DNA of 38,802 bases from Planctomycetota bacterium (GTDB lineage Bacteria > Planctomycetota > UBA1135 > GCA-002686595): assembly GCA_029212845.1 (NCBI GenBank), contig JARGPD010000027.1:1-38802 (forward strand), in the 5' to 3' direction. Of this stretch, positions 1-8,013 are shown in pieces. The position numbers and the translations under genes were made by a program. The stretch's first letter is position 1. Each line of letters starts with the position of its first letter. Below the pieces are notes generated by a model. It searched no databases, was not told the origin of the DNA, and saw nothing but the letters and a program-made list of their open reading frames with translations.

Positions 1-1055
1 CCGGCGCGGTGATCCTGATCACCCACGACCGCTACTTCCTCGACAACGTCGTCGGCTGGATGCTCGAGGTCGAGCGCGGCCAGGGCACGCCCTACAAGGG
101 CAACTACTCGGACTACCTCGAGCAGAAGCAGAAGCGCCTCGACGTCGCGCGCCAGCAGGACAGCAAGCGCGCCAAGGTCATCGCCCGCGAGCTCGAGTGG
201 ATCCGCCGCACGCCCGCCGCTCGCCAGACGCGCTCGAAGGCGCGCCTGCAGCGCTACCAGGAGCTGGTCGACCAGCAGCGCGCCAACGAGCAGGCCGACA
301 GCCTCGAGCTGCGCATCCCGCCCGGCCCGCGCCTCGGCGACAAGGTCATCGAGGTGCGCGACCTCGAGAAGGGCTATGGCGACCGCAAGCTGATCGACGG
401 CCTGACCTTCGAGCTGCCCCCCGGCGCGATCCTCGGCATCGTCGGCGCCAACGGCGTTGGCAAGTCGACCCTGCTCAAGATGATCCTCGGAACGGAAGAG
501 CCCGACGCCGGCAAGGTCACCATCGGCGCCACGGTGCAGATGCGCTTCCTCGACCAGTCGCGCACGGTGCTCGACGACGACAAGAGCGTCTTCGACAACA
601 TCACCGACGGCAACCTGCAGCTCGAGTTCGGCACCCGCTCGGTCGATGCGCGTGCCTACGTCAGCCGCTTCAACTTCAAGGGTGAGGACCAGCAGAAGCT
701 GCTCTCCGAGTGCTCGGGCGGGATGCGCAACCGCGTGCTCTTGGCCAAGATGCTGCGCGAGCCGGCCAACGTCATCATCCTCGACGAGCCGACCAACGAC
801 CTGGACCTCGACACCCTGCGGGTGCTCGAGGAGGCCATGCAGGAGTACATCGGCTCGGCCATCGTCGTCAGCCACGACCGCTACTTCCTGAACCGCATCG
901 CGACCCACATCCTGGCCTTCGAGCCCTCGGGTCACATCAACTTCCACCCGGGCGACTACGAGAGCTATCAAGAGTGGCGCGAGGCCTGGCGCGAGCGCGA
1001 GGGCATCGCCGACGACTCCAAGGCCGGAAAGTACCGCAAGCTCAAGCGCGTCTAG
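1..1055 (+). CDS. ettA: EttA-type ABC-F ATPase (translation throttle), 5' truncated by window edge
   Basis: This is the C-terminal two thirds of an ABC-F ATPase of the EttA type, a soluble protein that binds the ribosomal E site and gates the first steps of elongation according to ATP/ADP level. The frame is already open at base 3, so the GTG at position 9 is an internal Val codon. What remains is the end of ABC domain 1 (THDRYFLDN, the H-loop region), the charged interdomain linker, and a complete ABC domain 2: Walker A GANGVGKST, signature CSGGMRNRV, Walker B VIILDEPTNDLD and H-loop SHDRYFLNRIATHILAFE. The last motif and the phrase FNFKGEDQQKL are typical of EttA rather than Uup. The signature departs from the usual LSGGE(R/Q) by having Cys first and Met after GG. 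A strong hairpin follows the stop codon. The family call is firm; EttA over another ABC-F member is very likely. Confidence 0.93.
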   Translation, partial: GAVILITHDRYFLDNVVGWMLEVERGQGTPYKGNYSDYLEQKQKRLDVARQQDSKRAKVIARELEWIRRTPAARQTRSKARLQRYQELVDQQRANEQADSLELRIPPGPRLGDKVIEVRDLEKGYGDRKLIDGLTFELPPGAILGIVGANGVGKSTLLKMILGTEEPDAGKVTIGATVQMRFLDQSRTVLDDDKSVFDNITDGNLQLEFGTRSVDARAYVSRFNFKGEDQQKLLSECSGGMRNRVLLAKMLREPANVIILDEPTNDLDLDTLRVLEEAMQEYIGSAIVVSHDRYFLNRIATHILAFEPSGHINFHPGDYESYQEWREAWREREGIADDSKAGKYRKLKRV

Positions 1056-1079
1056 CCCGCGGGTCTCGACGCCCAGCTC

Positions 1080-1110
1080 GACCCCGCCCTGGCATGCCCG
1101 GGGCGGGGTC
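1080..1110 (+). terminator. GC-rich hairpin after ettA
   Basis: A perfect 10-bp inverted repeat (GACCCCGCCC at 1080-1089 pairing with GGGCGGGGTC at 1101-1110) encloses an 11-base loop, 25 bases after the ettA stop codon. No T-run follows, so it is a terminator-like hairpin rather than a classical intrinsic terminator. It could also protect the 3' end of the transcript. Confidence 0.5.
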
Positions 1111-1194
1111 GCGCGCGTTCCGGTCAGGCGGAATCCGACATTGGTGTCCAGTCCCCGGTGGCGGGGCCCCTCCGGGCGCGACTAACCTCTGGCC

Positions 1195-2310
1195 ATGGAA
1201 GGAACGAGCCTACCCAGCACCGACACGATGTACGCCGCCCTGTGCGAGCGCGACGCCAGCTTCGAGGGCGTCTTCGTCGCGGCGATCCGCACGACGGGCA
1301 TCTTCTGCCGCCCCGGCTGTCCAGCGCGCACCCCGAACCCGGGCAACGTCGCCTACTTCGCCGGGACCGCCGAGGCGCTCCACGCGGGCTACCGGCCGTG
1401 CAAGCGCTGCCGGCCTATGGCGCCCGCGGGCGCAGCACCCGAGTGGCTGGCGCCGCTCTTGGCCGAGGTCGAGGCCGACCGCACCCGGCGCTGGCGCGAC
1501 CGCGACCTGGTCGCGCTCGGCCTCGAGCCCAAGCGCGTCCGGCGCTGGTTCCTGGCCCACCACGGCATGACCTTCCACGCCTACCAGCGCGCCCGTCGCC
1601 TGGGCCTGGCCCTCGGTGCCCTGCAAGCGGCTGGGGCTGACGGCTCGGACGCGGGCCCCCGCGCCGACGCCACGATCTCCGACGTCGCCCTCGACGTGGG
1701 CTTCGCCTCCGAGAGCGGCTTCCGAGAGGCCTTCGGCAAGCTGTTCCAGGCCACGCCGACCGCGAGCCGCGTGGGCGGCCGCATCGAGGTCGGACGCTTG
1801 ACGACACCCCTCGGCCCGATGCTCTTCGGCGTGCTCGTCGAGCCGGGCGGGAGGGAGTCGCTCGTGCTGCTCGAGTTCACCGACCGGCGCGCACTCGAGG
1901 GTCAGCTGACCGCGATGGTGAAGCGCACCGGCGCCGTCCTGGCTCCGGGCTCGGACCAGACCGAGCTGGCCGCCGAACTCTGCGACCAGCTGGCGGAGTA
2001 CTTCGCGGGCGAGCGGCGCGACTTCGACCTCGCCATCGGCGCCCCGGGCACGCCCTTCCAGGAGCAGGTCTGGGCGGCGCTGCAAGCGATCCCCTATGGC
2101 GAGACCCGCAGCTACGCCGACATCGCGGCCGTGGTCGGCCGTCCGGGTGCGACCCGCGCGGTCGGCACCACCAACGGCAAGAACCGCATCGCCGTGGTGA
2201 TCCCCTGCCACCGCGTCGTGCGCAGCGACGGCAGCCTGTCGGGCTACGGCGGAGGCCTCTGGCGCAAGCAGGCCCTGCTCGACCTCGAGCGCGGCCAGGC
2301 TAGCAGCTGA
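1195..2310 (+). CDS. ada: Ada: methylphosphotriester/O6-methylguanine-DNA methyltransferase and transcriptional activator
   Basis: A 371-residue Ada protein of the adaptive response to alkylating agents; E. coli Ada has 354 residues. Domains in order are: an Ada zinc domain with Cys38, Cys42, Cys69 and Cys72, where the first Cys accepts methyl groups from phosphotriesters; an AraC-type helix-turn-helix region at roughly 85-190; and a C-terminal MGMT domain carrying the suicide motif PCHRVV with Cys338, followed by SGYGGGLWRKQ. All four zinc cysteines and the active-site cysteine are present, so both repair activities and methylation-switched activation are expected. The ATG at 1195 places the zinc cysteines at the same residue numbers as in the E. 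coli protein, which supports this start; a second in-frame ATG lies at 1228. No alkA or alkB gene is adjacent, so the regulatory targets are elsewhere or the gene is autoregulated. The 3' end converges on the enolase-family gene. Confidence 0.95.
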   Translation: MEGTSLPSTDTMYAALCERDASFEGVFVAAIRTTGIFCRPGCPARTPNPGNVAYFAGTAEALHAGYRPCKRCRPMAPAGAAPEWLAPLLAEVEADRTRRWRDRDLVALGLEPKRVRRWFLAHHGMTFHAYQRARRLGLALGALQAAGADGSDAGPRADATISDVALDVGFASESGFREAFGKLFQATPTASRVGGRIEVGRLTTPLGPMLFGVLVEPGGRESLVLLEFTDRRALEGQLTAMVKRTGAVLAPGSDQTELAAELCDQLAEYFAGERRDFDLAIGAPGTPFQEQVWAALQAIPYGETRSYADIAAVVGRPGATRAVGTTNGKNRIAVVIPCHRVVRSDGSLSGYGGGLWRKQALLDLERGQASS

Positions 2311-2361
2311 GCCGCGCCCGCCCAGTCGCGCCGCTCGCCGCTTCCCCCCAACCTGGACCAG

Positions 2362-3474
2362 CTACGCCGGAGCCACCCCGAAGGCCGAGCGCTCGACGAG
2401 CAGCGGGCTCGTCGGCAGGCCGGCTGCGAGCCGCTCTGCGTTGTAGGCCGAGGGCGCGCAGTCGTTGGCCCCACCGGGATGGAACAGGGCCGCGAGCAGC
2501 TGCACCTGCAGCCGCCCGACCCCGAGCTCGAACTGCCCGCCCGAGTAGCAGGAGATGCCGGCGCGCGCGCAGTGGTCCAGGATCGCCAGCAGCTCGGCCA
2601 GGCTGCCGAAGCGCGAGGGCTTGAGGTTCACCGCCCTTGGCTTCACCGGCAGCGCGACCAGGTCCGCCAGGCTCCCGAAGGGGGCGTCCCAGGTCAGGCG
2701 GTCGGCGAAGGGGGCCAGGGCTTCCCAGGTGTCTCCGGCCCAGGGCCCGCCCATGCCGGCCCCCAGCCAAGGGTCCTCGAGCCAGGCCCCGGGCAGGGCC
2801 CGCGCGACCTCGGCGTAGGCGGCCGCGTCCGGATCGGGACCGCGGAAGTCGCCGTGGTAGTGGCCCTTGAAGTCGACCACGTCGACCGCGTCCAGCGCCG
2901 CTAGCCGCTCCAGGGTGCGCGCGTCCCAGCCCGCGGCGAAGTCCAGCTTGAAGCGGCTCGCGGGCGCCACGGCCAGGACCTCCTCCAGGCGACCAAAATC
3001 CTGGCCGTCCAGGGAGAGGGACACGCCGAAGTGCAGCGCAGCCGGGTCCCTGCCCAGCACCGCGGCCAGGTCGGTCCCCGCCTGGCGGAGGGCCAGGTCC
3101 AGGGCCGCGCTCTCGAAGGCCCAGCGCCGGTACTTGCGCGCCTTGGGCTCGCCCGGCTCGGCGAGGAACAGGTCCAGCCCGCCGAGGAGCTCCAGCAGGT
3201 CCCCGAGGTCGCGGCGGCCGTGCAGCGCCGCGAGCTCGACGCGCCCGGCCTGCAGGTCGTCGTGGTCGGGGCCGGCGTAGGTCACGTCCTCGCCGCGGCC
3301 GGTGACGCCAGCCCCCGACAGGCAGGCCACCGACGTGCGCCGCACCCAGCCGCTGGCCGTCGCCAGGGACAGGGCCTCGATCGAGACCTCTTCGACCAGG
3401 ACGGGCAGGCCGAAGAGGCGCGCGGTGAGGTCGGCTGGAACAGGCAAGGTCGGCGGGCTGCTGGGCGTCGTCAT
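2362..3474 (-). CDS. Enolase-superfamily protein, MenC/o-succinylbenzoate synthase-like
   Basis: A 370-residue soluble protein with the layout of the enolase superfamily (muconate lactonizing enzyme / MenC branch). The sequence shows a mixed N-terminal capping region at about 1-140, then barrel signatures: RFKLD around Lys176-Asp178 where MenC-like enzymes have KxK, VVDFKG with Asp201, WLEDP with Glu233 and Asp234, TWDAP with Asp263, and NLKPSRFG with Lys285. Asp201, Glu233 and Asp263 are in the right order for the three Mg ligands, and Lys285 matches the second catalytic lysine. Late motifs SGGQFELGVG and GGANDCAPSAYN complete the barrel. The family removes a proton alpha to a carboxylate; the substrate cannot be read from the sequence. 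No men genes are adjacent, so a role in menaquinone synthesis is only one option besides dipeptide epimerase or sugar-acid dehydratase activity. It is divergent from the Nudix gene. Confidence 0.72.
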   Translation of the reverse strand: MTTPSSPPTLPVPADLTARLFGLPVLVEEVSIEALSLATASGWVRRTSVACLSGAGVTGRGEDVTYAGPDHDDLQAGRVELAALHGRRDLGDLLELLGGLDLFLAEPGEPKARKYRRWAFESAALDLALRQAGTDLAAVLGRDPAALHFGVSLSLDGQDFGRLEEVLAVAPASRFKLDFAAGWDARTLERLAALDAVDVVDFKGHYHGDFRGPDPDAAAYAEVARALPGAWLEDPWLGAGMGGPWAGDTWEALAPFADRLTWDAPFGSLADLVALPVKPRAVNLKPSRFGSLAELLAILDHCARAGISCYSGGQFELGVGRLQVQLLAALFHPGGANDCAPSAYNAERLAAGLPTSPLLVERSAFGVAPA

Positions 3475-3561
3475 GGCCCCCTTCTAGCACGCCGGGCGCC
3501 TTCGACTCCACCGTGACCACGTGCTAGGATCCGCCGCCACGCCTGCCCCCCCACGCTCCCC

Positions 3562-4137
3562 ATGCCGCGCCTCACCCTCGACTCCCCCGAGCTCGCCTTC
3601 CAGGGCGACCTCGCCTTCGCCCGCGCCACCCTGGAGGCCTACGTGCCCCAGGACCCGGACCAGGCGGACGCCCGCGCGTGCATGCTGCAGTTCCTCACCG
3701 AGCACCCGCGCGACGCCCACCTGCGCGAGTGCATCCCCGGACACCTGACGGCCTCGGCGATCCTCTTGCACCCCGACGGCAAGCGCGCCTTGTTCACCCA
3801 CCACCGGAAGCTCGATCGCTGGCTGCAGCTCGGCGGCCACTGCGACGGCGACGCGAACCTCGCGGCGGTGGCCCTGCGCGAGGCCTTCGAGGAGAGCGGC
3901 ATCGAGGGCCTGTGGATCGAGCCGACTCCGATCGACCTCGACATCCACATGATCCCGGCGCGCAAGGAGGACCCCGACCACCTGCACCTCGACACGCGCT
4001 TCTTGGTGCACGCTCCGAGCGGGGCCGAGTACGTGGTCAGCGAAGAGTCCCACGACCTTGCTTGGTTGACCCTGGAGCAGCTCGAGGCCTGCGCCGACGG
4101 CTCGGTCCTGCGCATCGCGCGCCAGTGCCTGGCCTAG
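3562..4137 (+). CDS. NUDIX hydrolase
   Basis: A 191-residue Nudix-fold pyrophosphohydrolase. The Nudix box lies at residues 92-114 and ends in the standard catalytic core REAFEESGI, with Arg106, Glu107, Glu110 and Glu111 to bind Mg. The Glu that normally sits eight residues before the Arg is Ala98; Asp97 is next to it. The preceding WLQLGGHCDGD is typical of a widespread group annotated only as Nudix hydrolase, whose substrate is not established. The ~60 residues before the core are helical and hydrophilic, with no signal peptide. The ATG at 3562 is the first good start and lies 87 bases from the divergent enolase-family start, so the two probably share a promoter region. Nothing nearby identifies the nucleotide substrate. 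Confidence 0.88.
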   Translation: MPRLTLDSPELAFQGDLAFARATLEAYVPQDPDQADARACMLQFLTEHPRDAHLRECIPGHLTASAILLHPDGKRALFTHHRKLDRWLQLGGHCDGDANLAAVALREAFEESGIEGLWIEPTPIDLDIHMIPARKEDPDHLHLDTRFLVHAPSGAEYVVSEESHDLAWLTLEQLEACADGSVLRIARQCLA

Positions 4138-4150
4138 CGAGCCCGCGGCC

Positions 4151-4333
4151 CTAGTCCGCCTGGCCGTCCTTGGCCCGCGCGCGCGCTCGGGTGGCGCGCC
4201 GGCGGCTCTCGAGGTAGACCAGCACCAGGACCCACAGCACCAGCCCGAGGGCCTCGTGCTTGGGGATCGTGCCCAGCTCATGGTCGTCCTGGAAGAGGTC
4301 GATCAGCCCCACGATGCAGCGCTGGAGCACCAC
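4151..4333 (-). CDS. Small membrane protein ORF at the end of the cco operon
   Basis: An ORF of at least 60 residues lies directly downstream of ccoS on the same strand and in the same reading frame. GTG at 4333 is the first standard start, but the frame is open back to the ccoS TAG at 4382-4384 and the sense codons in between encode a hydrophobic run (LIPWLWLFALLVVLQR). A non-standard CTG at 4366, four bases after an AGGAA, would give 71 residues with two membrane segments (LIPWLWLFALLVV and LGLVLWVLVLVYLE) and a basic tail rich in Arg. I recognise no family. Position suggests a cbb3-associated accessory protein, but codon bias in GC-rich DNA can also keep a short frame open by chance. Confidence 0.4.
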   Translation of the reverse strand: MVLQRCIVGLIDLFQDDHELGTIPKHEALGLVLWVLVLVYLESRRRATRARARAKDGQAD

Positions 4334-4381
4334 CAGCAGGGCGAACAGCCAGAGCCACGGAATCAGCTTGTTCCTGGGGCC

Positions 4382-4585
4382 CTAGGTGGGCAGCTCGGGG
4401 TCCTTGGGCGCTTCGGTCGCTTCGGTCTTGGGCTTCGGCTTGGCCGGCTGGTCGTCCAGGAGCAGCCGGCGGCTGGGCGTCTCGAGGTCATCGAACTGCC
4501 CGCTCCGCGCCGCCCAGACGAAGGCGATCAGGGCAAAGGTCGCGAGGCCGAGGGCGAGGGGCAAGGCGATGAAGACGAGGTCCAT
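4382..4585 (-). CDS. ccoS: CcoS, cbb3 oxidase maturation protein
   Basis: A 67-residue CcoS homologue. One N-terminal membrane segment (residues about 3-24) is followed by the hallmark sequence WAARSGQFDDLETP and RRLLLDD, which defines the family. The cytoplasmic tail is Lys/Pro/Glu rich. CcoS is needed for inserting heme b and CuB into subunit CcoN in Rhodobacter, and acts together with the copper ATPase CcoI. The gene starts 14 bases after the ccoI stop codon, as expected for a co-transcribed assembly pair. The length is normal for the family. Confidence 0.93.
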   Translation of the reverse strand: MDLVFIALPLALGLATFALIAFVWAARSGQFDDLETPSRRLLLDDQPAKPKPKTEATEAPKDPELPT

Positions 4586-4599
4586 GGCTGCACTCTAGC

Positions 4600-7087
4600 C
4601 TAGCGCTCGAAGGTCCGCGAGCGGTAGGCCAGGCTGACCACGGTCAAGCTCGACAGGGGCATCAAGATCGCCGCCAGGATCGGGTTGATCAGGCCGCCCA
4701 TCGCCAGCCCGGCCGCGACCAGGTTGTAGGCCAAGGAGACGGCCAGGCCGCGGCGGATGACACCCAGGACCCGACGCGAGCCATCGAGCAGGCGCACCAC
4801 GTTGGCCAGCCCCGGCTCGGCGAGGTAGACGTCCGCCGCCGAGAGGCTCGCCTCGGCCCCCCCGTGCACGGCCACGCCGGTGGTCGCCGCCGCGAGGGCC
4901 GCGGCGTCGTTGACCCCGTCGCCGACCATCACCACCGGGCCCTCGCGACCGGCCGCTTCGACCGCGGCCAGCTTGCCCTCCGGCGAGACCCCGCCGTGCA
5001 CCAGCCCCGGCTCGAGCCCGAGCTCGCGGCCGACGGCTTCGACGACGCGCGGGTGGTCGCCCGACAGGATGCCGACCCGCCAGCCGCGGCGGCGGAGGTC
5101 GGCGGTCATGGCGCCGGCCTCGTCGCGCAGGGGATCCCCGAGGGCCACGAGCGCGACGACGCGGCCGCCGGGGGCCGCGAGCACGGGGGGGTGGCCGCCC
5201 AAGAAGGCGCGCGCGAGGGCCTGCGCCCGCTGGGGGGGCCAGATGTCGCCGCCGACGAAGGTCGGCGACCCCACGCGCACGGGCACGCCGTCGAGGAGCC
5301 CCTCGAGGCCGCTGCCGAGCACCTCCTCCACCGACTCGAGCTCCCCATCGAGGGCGCGCCTCGCGGCCCAGGCATCGAGCTCGGGATCGCCACCGCCGGG
5401 CCCCAGGTGGGCCACGATCGCCACCGCCAGGGGGGTGCGCCGAGCTGGCCTCCAGGGCGGCGATCCAGGCCAGCTCCTCGGGCGCACCGGTGACCTCCAG
5501 CACCTCGACCTCGCCGCGGGTCAGGGTGCCGGTCTTGTCGAGGTAGACGAGCCCCGGCTCGGCGAGTCGCTCGAGCACCTCGCCCCCCTGGACCATGATG
5601 CCGAGGCGCGCGGCGCGACCCACGCCCGCGACGATCGCCAGCGGCGTGGCCAGGCCCAGGGCGCAGGGACAGGCGACGATCAAGAGGGCGACCGCGTGCT
5701 CGACCGCCGCGCTCGGATCCACCGGCCACCACAGGGCCAGGGTCAGAAGGGCGAGCACGATCAGCGCCACGGTGAAGTGGCCCGACATGCGATCGGCGAA
5801 GCGCACCATCGGCGTCGCCCGGCCCGCGGCGAGCTCGACCATCTTGAGCAGGCTGCCGAGGCGTGTGGCCTCGCCCACGGCCTCGATCTCGACCACCACG
5901 CGCGCGGCGAGGTTGACCGTACCGGCGTGCACGGCCTGGCCGGTGGCGACCTCGACCGGACGCGACTCGCCGGTCAAGAGCGACAGGTCGAAGGTGCTCG
6001 CGCCGCGGCGCAGGATCCCGTCCGCAGGCACCGAGTCCCCCGCGCGCAGCTCGACGAGGTCGCCGGGGTTGAGCGCCGAGATCGGCACCTCGCTGACGAC
6101 GTCGGGCTGGTTCGGGTCCAAGCGACGAGCCCGGGCAGGGGTCATCGAGTGCAAGAGCTCGAGGCTGTCCCGGGCCGAGCGCTGCTGCCGACTCTGGACG
6201 AAGCGGCCGAACAGCAAGAGGAAGATCAGGAAGGCGACCGACTCGAAGTACACCTCGCCGCGATCGGCCCAGGTGTTGTACGCGCCGCCGAGGATGCCGG
6301 CCACCAGCCCGAGCGCGATCGGCAGGTCCATGTGCGGCGTGCGCGTCCGGAGGGACGCGAGGGCGCCGCGCAGGAAGGTGCGACCGGGCCACAGCACGGC
6401 GATCGTGGCCAGCACGAACGAGTAGTGGCGCAGGAAGAAGCGCATGTCCGAGGACATGCCCGAGAGGATCCCGCCGTACAGCGCGAAGGCGATCAGCATC
6501 GCGTTCAAGGCCAGCATGGCCGCCACCCCGAGCCGGACCAGCTCGGCGCGCTCCTCCCGCCGGCGCAGGTCGCGGGCGCGACCGCCGCGGGCCGGGTGCG
6601 GCGCATAGCCCAGGCCGTCGAGGGTGCGCGCGACCTCGGACAGCGCGACCGCACCAGGCTCCCACTCGACCTCGAGCACCGAGCGACCGAAGTCCAGCCG
6701 CGCGCTGCGCACGCCGCTCAGCAGGGCAGGCAGCTTCTCCACCAGCCAGATGCAGGCGGTGCAGTGCACGCCCTCGAGGTACAGCTCGCACGTGCGCGGT
6801 GAGCCCCCCTCGGGCTCGCCGTTCGAGCGCACGTACAGGCGCGCGAACTCCTCGTCGTCGAACTCCTCGAAGCTGCGGCCGCTCTGCTGAGGCTTGGCCC
6901 CGGGCTCGTCCCCGCGCAGCTGGTAGAAGGACTCGAGCCCCGCGCCGTGCAGGACCTGGAAGACCGACAGGCAGCCGCGGCAGCAGAAGGCCCGCGACGA
7001 ACCATCGCGCACGACCTCGGCCGGGACCTTGGGCACGGGCAGTCCGCAGTGGACGCAGGCTTCGGGTTGGGACGTTGAGCTGGACAA
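4600..7087 (-). CDS. ccoI: CcoI, copper-transporting P1B-type ATPase, interrupted by an apparent +1 frameshift
   Basis: A CcoI/CopA2-type ATPase that exports copper for assembly of the cbb3 CuB centre. Read as one gene it has about 828 residues. The N-terminal metal-binding domain has CVHCG and FCCRGC, then an HMA-like motif HCTACIWL, membrane helices, the actuator loop LLTGES, the intramembrane copper site CPC (ACPCALGLATP), the phosphorylation loop DKTGTLT, the N-domain SSAHP, and the hinge GDGVNDAAAL. The reading frame changes at a run of six C (plus-strand G run 5430-5435), exactly at the conserved His-Pro: five C would join HP to LAVAIVAHLG seamlessly, and the total length is one base over a multiple of three. 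The start is uncertain: TTG at 7087 gives a family-like N-terminus, and CTG at 7120 overlaps the upstream stop; there is no ATG or GTG. A sequencing error or a recent mutation are both possible. Confidence 0.87.
5430..5435 (-). other. Frameshift site in ccoI (six-C homopolymer on the coding strand)
   Basis: Six consecutive G on the plus strand (C on the coding strand). Upstream, residues up to SSAHP are in one frame; downstream, LAVAIVAHLG onwards is in another. Removing one C restores a full-length P-type ATPase. As written, translation would continue in the wrong frame without an early stop to about base 4595 and would lose the GDGVND hinge. Confidence 0.8.
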
Positions 7088-7116
7088 GGTCGGGGCGGGC
7101 CCGGGGTGGGAGTCGG

Positions 7117-8013
7117 TCAGGGTCCGGCGTGGGTGTCGAGGTCGGCGGCGGCCTTGCCGCAGCCGGGGCAGCCGCAGGTCTCGCCGGCCACGCAAGGCCC
7201 CGGGTGGGTGCAGCCACAGGGCTCGGCGAGCGGCTCGAGCCCCGTCTCGGTCGGAGCGCTCGTGCCCGTGCAGCAGGGCAGCTCCTCCCCGGCCAGCTCG
7301 CCGGCGAGGGCGCGACCTCCGACCCCCGGGCCCAGGCTCTCGGCGAAGGAGGGTACACTCCAGCGCCCGAACAAGGTGAACAGGCCGAGCGCGACCAAGG
7401 AGGTCGAGATCAAGAGCGGCGCGCGCCGCTGCAAGGGGCCCAGCAGGCCGCCGACGCCAAGCCCGAGGGCGAACAGGATCGGTACGGTGCCAGCCCAGAA
7501 GGCGGCCATCACGAGGGCGCCACCCCAGGGGGCGCCCGTGCCGGCGGCGGCCGCTGCGAAGGCGTACAGCCAGCCACAGGGTAGGAAGGCGGTCAGCCCG
7601 CCGATCGCCAGGCTGCGCTTCGTGGCGCCGAAGGTGCGAGCGCGTGCGGTCAGGCGCGTCACCACCCGGGTCACGGGCCCGGGGCCCCGACCGCGCCGGG
7701 CGCGCCAGCTCGAGAGCCCCGGCGCGAAGTAGGTCCCGAGGCCACCGAGCACCATCACGCTGCCCCCGAGGACCGCCGCCATGTGGCCCAGCCCCGCGGC
7801 CTCGCCCCCTAGGTCGATGGCCGCACCGAAGCCGCCGGCCACGGCGCCGAGCAGCAGGTAGCCCACCAGCCGCGCGCCGTGGTAGGCGCCCAGGGACAGG
7901 GCCCCGTGGCCACGTCCCGCCGAGCAGAAGGCGACCAGCGGGCCACACATGCCCGCGCAGTGCAGGCTGCCTACGAGGCTCGCCACGAAGACGCCCCAGA
8001 GCAAGAGCATCAT
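7117..8013 (-). CDS. SafE/TauE-like (DsbD/urease-accessory family) membrane protein with Cys-rich C-terminal tail
   Basis: A 298-residue integral membrane protein in the cbb3 operon, at the place where many cco clusters carry a SafE/TauE-family gene between ccoH and ccoI. It starts with ATG overlapping the ccoH stop (ATGA), so translation is probably coupled. Residues 1-30 contain the family motif LHCAGMCGP, and about six hydrophobic helices follow, including AFLPCGWLYAFAAAAA, a second Cys in a membrane segment. Homologues are implicated in copper or thiol handling for oxidase assembly. The last ~55 residues are unusual: after the final helix the tail carries eight cysteines (PCC, PCGC, PC, TCGCPGC) and two histidines in a Gly/Pro/Glu-rich stretch, a probable metal-binding tail. 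The stop codon is 30 bases before the likely ccoI start. Function in copper supply is inferred from position and motifs. Confidence 0.85.
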   Translation of the reverse strand: MMLLLWGVFVASLVGSLHCAGMCGPLVAFCSAGRGHGALSLGAYHGARLVGYLLLGAVAGGFGAAIDLGGEAAGLGHMAAVLGGSVMVLGGLGTYFAPGLSSWRARRGRGPGPVTRVVTRLTARARTFGATKRSLAIGGLTAFLPCGWLYAFAAAAAGTGAPWGGALVMAAFWAGTVPILFALGLGVGGLLGPLQRRAPLLISTSLVALGLFTLFGRWSVPSFAESLGPGVGGRALAGELAGEELPCCTGTSAPTETGLEPLAEPCGCTHPGPCVAGETCGCPGCGKAAADLDTHAGP

